This document shows positions 7,106 to 10,819 of a DNA stretch of 10,819 nucleotides, piece by piece; position 1 is the stretch's first letter, and each line of letters starts with the position of its first letter. Both the position numbers and the translations under genes were made by a program. The DNA is taken from NCBI GenBank assembly GCA_964346815.1, contig CAYFWF010000011.1, forward strand, positions 1 to 10,819. The letters are read 5' to 3'. Source of the stretch: CAYFWF01 sp964346815 (lineage in GTDB: Bacteria > Acidobacteriota > Aminicenantia > Aminicenantales > Aminicenantaceae). Below the pieces are notes generated by a model. It was given only the letters and a program-made list of their open reading frames with translations. It did no database searches and was not told where the DNA came from.

Positions 7106-8098
7106 ATGACGACATCTTGCAGGTCATGGTGGCGAAACTGTGCCTTGGAACCAGATTCTGAAATTATGGACATCGATAGGATGGAGGACAGTATCGCTCC
7201 GTTAAACCCAAATGTTTTAAAGATCCGCGAGCTTATTTCGAGTTTCGAATTGTGCCATCACAAGGCCGACCGATGGGTCTACAACATCATCGAGGCGATC
7301 GGCGCCGGAAAGACCCATAAGGGATTGGGTACCCGTCCGCCGGGTCAGATACACCCTGCAGAGAAGGTCTGGCAAAATGCCTGCGCCGCACTCTCGGCTT
7401 GGTGTGCGGGATGCCCGGGCAGTAAGGTCGATTTGTCTATCGGCACCGTACCGTCATCCCGACTCCTTGCATGCCTCGGAGAACGCTCGCCTCTGAAAGA
7501 ATGGCAGGTCCAAAGGGTGATCGAGAAGATCCGCAGTGAAATCCATTGGCCCCAGTCATGTGACGATCCCACAGCCCAGTACACCTGGATTCTTTTAAGC
7601 GGAGGCGAGTACGAATCTGCTTACCGCAGTGAGTGCCCTGAACACTATAAGGAACATGAAGATTTTTGGTTGAAAACGGTCCGGACGTTCATTCATGACA
7701 CCGAGAATGGGAAAGAAGCCGAACTCTCGCTTGGCCTGGCCATCGACATGCTTTGGCCATGCCACTGGGCATTTGTGAGGAATCTTCAAATCGTTCTTCA
7801 AGCCATAGGGGGAGAACTCAATCCGGAGAGACCGTTTGCAGCCTGTGGCAGGAACATAATCCTGCTGCCGATTCGCCGCCGTATGGAGATTGTTTCCAAC
7901 ACTTTAAATGTCTTCTTCGGCACGCCGGAGTCAAACAAAGAAATAGACAAAAATTTACTGGATCTGCTCGGAGAACCGACGAAAATAAAAAAATGGCTGG
8001 CTACCTCCTTAGACAAGACACTCCAACTTCAACTGAATCCGCCGGCTAAGATGAGAGCGATATCTGCCCTGGCCGGGCCTGACTGGATAAAACAATAA
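7106..8098 (+). CDS. Unrecognised 330-aa protein
   Basis: I do not recognise this protein. It is soluble-looking, with no signal peptide or clear transmembrane segment, and mixed alpha/beta in character. It has scattered cysteines and histidines, including F48-E-L-C-H-H and W-C100-A-G-C103-P-G, which could bind metal or form disulfides. Several Trp-rich stretches are present (EIHWPQSC, TWILLSGGEYESAY, MLWPCHWAFVRN). GAGKT at 66-70 lacks the upstream Gly of a P-loop. The ATG follows a purine-rich stretch (AAGAGAGAAAGAGAT) that can serve as a ribosome-binding site. A second ATG at 7166 (residue 21) is possible because the first 20 residues look unstructured. About 200 bp of AT-rich DNA with the 26-bp palindrome separates it from the HEPN gene, so it probably has its own promoter. 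The long open frame with ordinary amino-acid composition makes it a likely real gene; it may be lineage-specific. Confidence 0.6.
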   Translation: MTTSCRSWWRNCALEPDSEIMDIDRMEDSIAPLNPNVLKIRELISSFELCHHKADRWVYNIIEAIGAGKTHKGLGTRPPGQIHPAEKVWQNACAALSAWCAGCPGSKVDLSIGTVPSSRLLACLGERSPLKEWQVQRVIEKIRSEIHWPQSCDDPTAQYTWILLSGGEYESAYRSECPEHYKEHEDFWLKTVRTFIHDTENGKEAELSLGLAIDMLWPCHWAFVRNLQIVLQAIGGELNPERPFAACGRNIILLPIRRRMEIVSNTLNVFFGTPESNKEIDKNLLDLLGEPTKIKKWLATSLDKTLQLQLNPPAKMRAISALAGPDWIKQ

Positions 8099-8240
8099 GG
8101 CTCTACCCGGGCCTTTGATGTTTCATATGGTTCAGAGCTGCCCTTTTTTATATCCTCTAAATATAAGAAATCACCGCGGGATTCATCCGGAAAGGCGATT
8201 GATTCTTCCGCCTCATCAAGTAACAATATATCTGAAGTAA

Positions 8241-8795
8241 ATGGTGGCTTTTCCCAGTAAAGTGCTTGTTATCGCGGATTATGACAAGTACCACTTCAAT
8301 GAAGAACTGAGGAGGAATATCGACTTTGTCCTGGCCTGTGGCGATATTCCTTTTCATATATTCGATGAAATCTCTGAGCAGTTCAATAAACCGATTTTTG
8401 CTGTGAAGGGGAATCATGATCCGACTGCCCCTTTTCCTGATTGTGTGGAAGATGTCCACCACAGAATAGTCCAGCACCGGCGCTGGCTCATAGGGGGTTG
8501 GCAGGGAGTCCCCCATTACAAAGGCACAGGACCATATGAATGGGACGACATGAACGCGGCCTATCAGCTCAGCAAATTCCCTTATGTGGATATCTTCATC
8601 TGTCATGCGCCGGTGGCCAAGAAGACAGACAAGGAAGATTACGCTCACTTAGGAAGCGAGGCCATACTGAAATACATCGAGGAGAAACAGCCCCGGTATG
8701 TTTATCATGGCCATGTACATTCCAAGATGGGGGCAATGATCGGGAGAACGGCTGTTGTTAGCGTGTTCGGTGCACAGGTTGTGGCGCTGAGTTAG
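8241..8795 (+). CDS. Calcineurin-like metallophosphoesterase, small
   Basis: This 184-residue cytoplasmic protein has the di-metal metallophosphoesterase motifs in order: D13 in VLVIADYD, G33-D34 in LACGD, G56-N57-H58-D59, H121 in ICHAP, and G156-H157-V-H159. The usual first motif D-x-H is D13-Y-D15 here, so the His ligand is replaced by Asp. The rest of the metal site is intact. This is seen in some Icc/YfcE-like relatives and need not abolish activity. The substrate cannot be told; cyclic nucleotides, phosphodiesters or nucleic acid are all possible for this superfamily. The ATG is preceded directly by an in-frame TAA, so no longer start exists. Its ribosome-binding site is weak (GAAG at 8234-8237). 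Spacing of 142 bp from the upstream gene suggests separate transcription. Confidence 0.8.
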   Translation: MVAFPSKVLVIADYDKYHFNEELRRNIDFVLACGDIPFHIFDEISEQFNKPIFAVKGNHDPTAPFPDCVEDVHHRIVQHRRWLIGGWQGVPHYKGTGPYEWDDMNAAYQLSKFPYVDIFICHAPVAKKTDKEDYAHLGSEAILKYIEEKQPRYVYHGHVHSKMGAMIGRTAVVSVFGAQVVALS

Positions 8796-8812
8796 GAAGA
8801 ATTTCTGCCGTA

Positions 8813-8911
8813 GACAACGAAGAACGGAAGGCCCTCTGGTGGTTGATCAAGTGAGGGCTGTTCCGGATCCTTGTCCTTCTGCCTTTCGGTATCCCGATAC
8901 AAATTTTCTGA
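8813..8911 (+). pseudogene. Decayed second copy of the 35-aa membrane miniprotein
   Basis: These 99 bases align without gaps to 5627-5725, the last 33 codons of the intact miniprotein including the stop, with 83 identities by my count. The inferred peptide reads NEERKALWWLIK, then TGA, then GLFRILVLLPFGIPIQIF. The TGA (8852-8854) stands where the intact copy has TGG (Trp17), a second Trp has become CGG (Arg), and no start codon is found at the corresponding 5' position. Other differences are partly silent or conservative (Val to Ile twice), so the copy seems to have diverged under selection before it was lost. It lies 17 bp after the metallophosphoesterase stop. Confidence 0.65.
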
Positions 8912-8938
8912 GTTCTCTTACAAATCCCCTAAAATCTT

Positions 8939-8987
8939 GCTTCCAGCAATAAAAATTGCGATTTTTGGCTCTTTTATTGCTGGGAGT
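8939..8987 (+). terminator. Long hairpin, possible terminator or leader structure
   Basis: CCAGCAATAAAA (8943-8954) and TTTTATTGCTGG (8972-8983) are perfect 12-bp inverted repeats around a 17-base loop. In RNA the stem extends outward with U-A, C-G and two G-U pairs. A competing small hairpin, AAAAAT-TGCG-ATTTTT (8951-8966), overlaps the left arm and loop. The stem is partly A/U-rich and no T-run follows, so it is not a classic intrinsic terminator. It may end the upstream transcript in either direction, or be a transposon-derived repeat. Confidence 0.45.
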
Positions 8988-9027
8988 TATAAAATTCACC
9001 CTAAAATTCATCGAGTCATTTTTTGTG

Positions 9028-9056
9028 TTGACTTCAAGGGCGGCGTCAGATTTAAT
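9028..9056 (+). promoter_or_regulatory. Sigma-70-type promoter of the secreted-protein operon
   Basis: TTGACT (9028-9033) and TTTAAT (9051-9056) are separated by 17 bases, close to the housekeeping consensus. The start of transcription would be near 9063, giving a leader of about 38 bases that contains a strong ribosome-binding site, AGGAGG at 9090-9095, 5 bases before the ATG at 9101. Confidence 0.6.
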
Positions 9057-9100
9057 GTACACAACTTCAGGAATCATCTCAAAGTGAACAGGAGGTTTTC

Positions 9101-9892
9101 ATGAGAGGTAAAGTTTCCATCATTTTAATGGTTTGTTTTTTAGCTGTTCTCTTTGTTTCAAGCACTCGGGCTCAGGCTGAAGATGAGGGACAAAAATCTC
9201 AACTCATATGGATGAGAGAGATCGCCGTCAAACCCGCTATGGCCAGTGAATATGTGGAGGCCATGAAAGATTATACCGCTTTGTGCAAAGAGCAAAATTA
9301 TCCTTTCCCGTTTTCAGTATGGGGAGATGGAAATTTCAATTATTTTTATGTCTATCCGGTCGATGACTACCAGGGCCCGATGACCATTTATGATGCCTCT
9401 GGTGAAATGTTGAAGAAATGGGGAGAAGAGAAGGTTCAGAATTATGAGAAGGCGATGAGATCTTCGATCAGCTCCTACAAGGACTATTTCGTCGAGTATC
9501 TTCCTGAATATTCTTATATCCCCGAGAATCCGCGGCTTAAAGATGAAGACATGAATTACGCGATCTGGGATATTGCTTATATTCCATTGGACAAAGAAGC
9601 CGAGTACTTGAAACTCGCGAAAGAAGGTGCTTCCTTAATGAAGAATAAAAACCTCGCTGAACCTGCATTATTTTATACCGGACGCCTGGGCACAAAAAGG
9701 CCCTTTTACTTTAGCTTGGGATTCGGCAAAGATGCGGCTGATTTCTGGACAGCAAACGAAAAAATGTGGGAGCAGCTCGGTGAAGAAGGGGGAGAGCTCT
9801 ATCAAAAATTCATGAAACTCATCACAAAAAGGGAATTCAAGCAATTCTGGATGATAAACAGCCTTTCTTACCAGCCTGAAATAAAGGAGTAG
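9101..9892 (+). CDS. Secreted protein with two similar alpha/beta halves
   Basis: This 263-residue precursor has a Sec signal peptide: MRGK, a hydrophobic core to about residue 20, and a likely cut after A-Q-A26. The mature part seems to be a tandem of two related units. Unit one (about 34-93) runs WMREIAVKP, a helix with EYVEAMKDY, then FNYFYVYPVDDY. Unit two (about 152-216) runs WDIAYIPLD, a helix with EAEYLKLAKEG, then PFYFSLGFGKDAADFW. This strand-helix-strand pattern with aromatic edges recalls dimeric alpha-beta barrel (NIPSNAP/ABM-like) domains, but that fold is inferred. No catalytic motif is evident. The AGGAGG site 5 bases upstream fixes the start. The next gene starts 25 bases after the stop, so the two form an operon. 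It is probably periplasmic. Confidence 0.75.
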   Translation: MRGKVSIILMVCFLAVLFVSSTRAQAEDEGQKSQLIWMREIAVKPAMASEYVEAMKDYTALCKEQNYPFPFSVWGDGNFNYFYVYPVDDYQGPMTIYDASGEMLKKWGEEKVQNYEKAMRSSISSYKDYFVEYLPEYSYIPENPRLKDEDMNYAIWDIAYIPLDKEAEYLKLAKEGASLMKNKNLAEPALFYTGRLGTKRPFYFSLGFGKDAADFWTANEKMWEQLGEEGGELYQKFMKLITKREFKQFWMINSLSYQPEIKE

Positions 9893-9917
9893 ATCACTCT
9901 TTGAAAGGGGCAGATCC

Positions 9918-10187
9918 ATGCTGAAGTTCATAACCAGTGCATTTCTGGTGCTGCACGCTTTCGTTCATTTGCTGTATTTCGGACAGAGCTGGAGACTCTT
10001 TGAGCTTCGACCCAAGATGATCTGGCCCCAGGGCTCGTGGGCATTTTCAAAACTACTCGGAGATGAAGCAATCAGATTGCTGGCGGGCATTTCCTGCGTA
10101 TTGGCTGCCATCGGTTTCGTGGCGGGCGGTGTAGCAATACTCGCGGGTTTCGCAATGACCTGGCGTTCTCCTTCTGGCCTATATTGA
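9918..10187 (+). CDS. Short membrane protein, probably C-terminally truncated
   Basis: This 89-residue protein has an N-terminal hydrophobic helix (ITSAFLVLHAFVHLLYFG), a loop with RLFELRPKMIWPQGSW, and one or two further helices (about 60-80, ending GGVAILAGFAM). Small membrane proteins of this kind that I recall are longer, with another one or two helices, so the abrupt end at WRSPSGLY looks premature. The frame shifted by one base stays open past the stop to the TAA at 10244-10246 and encodes a hydrophobic stretch (FWPILIARILLQAII), so a frameshift near 10160 is possible. The stop also lies within a degenerate 25-bp direct repeat. AAAGGGG at 9904-9910 is a good ribosome-binding site. It is co-transcribed with the secreted protein, but its function is not known. 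Confidence 0.6.
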   Translation: MLKFITSAFLVLHAFVHLLYFGQSWRLFELRPKMIWPQGSWAFSKLLGDEAIRLLAGISCVLAAIGFVAGGVAILAGFAMTWRSPSGLY

Positions 10188-10221
10188 TAGCCAGGATTCT
10201 CCTTCAGGCTATCATTGATAG
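10166..10221 (+). repeat. Degenerate 25-bp direct repeat with internal hairpin
   Basis: TTCTCCTTC-T-GGC ... ATTGATAG (10166-10190) recurs as TTCTCCTTC-A-GGC ... ATTGATAG (10197-10221), 20 of 25 bases identical without gaps, with a period of 31. Between them TGATAGCC (10185-10192) and GGCTATCA (10207-10214) form a perfect 8-bp stem with a 14-base loop, placed exactly at the stop codon of the membrane protein. It may be a small duplication that broke the gene, or a structured 3' end. Confidence 0.5.
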
Positions 10222-10228
10222 TATGAAC

Positions 10229-10257
10229 TTGACATCAGATAAATAATCAGATTAAAT
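10229..10257 (+). promoter_or_regulatory. Promoter of the lipoprotein gene
   Basis: A consensus TTGACA (10229-10234) is followed after 17 bases by TTAAAT (10252-10257), in AT-rich DNA. The transcript would begin near 10264, about 40 bases before the lipoprotein ATG. The leader carries GAGG at 10295-10298, 6 bases from the start codon. Confidence 0.5.
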
Positions 10258-10304
10258 ATTGGACACTTACGGAATCATTTATTTTAATAAATTTGAGGTA
10301 AGGG

Positions 10305-10819
10305 ATGAAAAAACTGCTTTTTATCTTGCCTTTGGTCCTTCTGTTTTGTTTCGCTTTCGGCTGCCAGCAGGCTGAAGAAGTTCCTGAAGAACCTGAACCA
10401 GTATTAGATATCGAAGCCGAAAAAGCGAACGTCAAGTCTGTGATTGACATGATTAACACGGCCTTTGAATCCGAGGATATGGAGATGCTTTCGAAATGTT
10501 TTTCCCACGATCCTGATATGGTGATTTTCGGCACAGATGCGGCTGAACGCTGGGTGGGGTGGGATGCCTTCGCACAAGCTCAACAACAATTCTTCGAAGC
10601 TCAAGAAGAAAGCGATTTATCAACAAGAGACATGGTCATCCATATTCACCAGACCGGCGAGGTTGCATGGATGTCTTATCTCATGGATTGGAAAGGTCAG
10701 GCGTTAGGAGAACCATTCGATTTTACGGGAATAAGAATGACAGGGGTAATGGAGAAGCAAGACGGAAACTGGGTGATTGTCCAGTGGCATGGTTCTATTC
10801 CGGTCTCAGGACAGGCAGT
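10305..10819 (+). CDS. NTF2/SnoaL-like lipoprotein (3' partial)
   Basis: The frame opens at ATG 10305 and is still open at the window's right edge after 171 codons. A lipoprotein-type signal (MKKLLFILPLVLLFCFAFGC) places the acylated cysteine at C20. Residues -3 to -1 are A-F-G, a relaxed lipobox. Gln at +2 favours the outer membrane. A short acidic tether (EEVPEEPEP) follows. The mature domain (about 35-171) fits the SnoaL/DUF4440 version of the NTF2 cone fold: a long first helix (VKSVIDMINTAFESEDMEML), the FGTDAAERWVGWDAF segment, and terminal strands NWVIVQWHGSIPVSGQ. Such domains often bind small ligands, and no specific substrate can be read here. The last visible strand is typical of the family's end, so only a few residues are probably missing. 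It has its own promoter. Confidence 0.75.
   Translation, partial: MKKLLFILPLVLLFCFAFGCQQAEEVPEEPEPVLDIEAEKANVKSVIDMINTAFESEDMEMLSKCFSHDPDMVIFGTDAAERWVGWDAFAQAQQQFFEAQEESDLSTRDMVIHIHQTGEVAWMSYLMDWKGQALGEPFDFTGIRMTGVMEKQDGNWVIVQWHGSIPVSGQA

Noticed and set aside
6924..7109. A 61-codon TTG-start frame that ends in an ATGA overlap with the 330-aa gene.
   Set aside because: The start sits inside the 26-bp palindrome, no ribosome-binding site is present, and the peptide is compositionally random in AT-rich DNA. The stop overlap is probably chance.
7283..7320. GAGKTHKG in the 330-aa protein as a Walker A nucleotide-binding loop.
   Set aside because: The required Gly four residues before GKT is Glu, and no Walker B or strand context follows.
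8099..8240. A possible terminator (GCCC followed by six T at about 8141-8150) after the 330-aa gene.
   Set aside because: The only pairing for the GCCC is 4 bases with a very long loop, so no credible stem precedes the T-run. I see no other feature in this spacer.
8157..8648. A 163-codon minus-strand frame over the metallophosphoesterase.
   Set aside because: The plus-strand gene has all metallophosphoesterase motifs. The minus-strand product has no recognisable feature.
8852..8854. The in-frame TGA in the second miniprotein copy as a recoded Trp or selenocysteine.
   Set aside because: TGA is used as a normal stop elsewhere in the window (6514, 6901, 10185), the start codon is also missing, and no selenocysteine-insertion-like context is needed to explain a decayed copy.
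1..10819. CRISPR arrays, tRNA or rRNA genes, and insertion-sequence transposases.
   Set aside because: I see no regularly spaced repeats, no cloverleaf-like or rRNA-like stretch, and no transposase or integrase motifs on either strand.

Overview
This window looks like chromosomal DNA from a Gram-negative (diderm) bacterium of moderate GC content. Two Sec-exported products, one of them a lipoprotein, sit beside an addB-addA type recombination operon and compact operons. The N-terminus and lipobox style of the last gene and the palindromic intergenic repeat resemble sequences I associate with Candidatus Aminicenantes/Acidobacteriota or Desulfobacterota. That placement is a low-confidence impression, not something the sequence proves.

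Region 1 (1-5491) is a two-gene operon. It holds the 3' part of an AddB-like subunit (inactivated helicase fold, PD-(D/E)XK nuclease, four-cysteine Fe-S staple) and, 2 bases later, a complete AddA-like UvrD-family helicase with its own PD-(D/E)XK nuclease. Together they would form the helicase-nuclease that resects double-strand breaks for RecA. The AddA carries three low-complexity Gly/Asp/Glu-rich inserts.

Region 2 (5492-8911) is an accessory-looking stretch. A 72-bp MITE/REP-like inverted repeat and an unlisted 35-aa single-pass membrane miniprotein come first. Next is a two-gene unit made of a winged-helix/MNT nucleotidyltransferase and a HEPN protein, which is a toxin-antitoxin-like architecture. 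Its strong candidate promoter has a -10 box inside a perfect 14-bp palindrome. A near-perfect 26-bp palindrome follows, then an unrecognised 330-aa cysteine-containing protein and a small metallophosphoesterase. The stretch ends with a decayed second copy of the 35-aa miniprotein (83 of 99 bases identical, with a Trp codon turned into TGA). The two miniprotein copies are in direct orientation and bracket about 3.1 kb.

Region 3 (8912-10819) carries envelope genes. A long hairpin and a good sigma-70-type promoter precede a secreted protein of about 237 mature residues with two similar halves. A short membrane protein that appears truncated follows. After a degenerate 25-bp direct repeat and a second promoter comes an NTF2/SnoaL-like lipoprotein that runs off the right edge.

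The most interesting points are the MNT-HEPN junction (same frame, TGA-separated, 15-bp tandem duplication at the join), the two palindromic operator candidates around this unit, and the live/dead miniprotein pair flanking the accessory segment.
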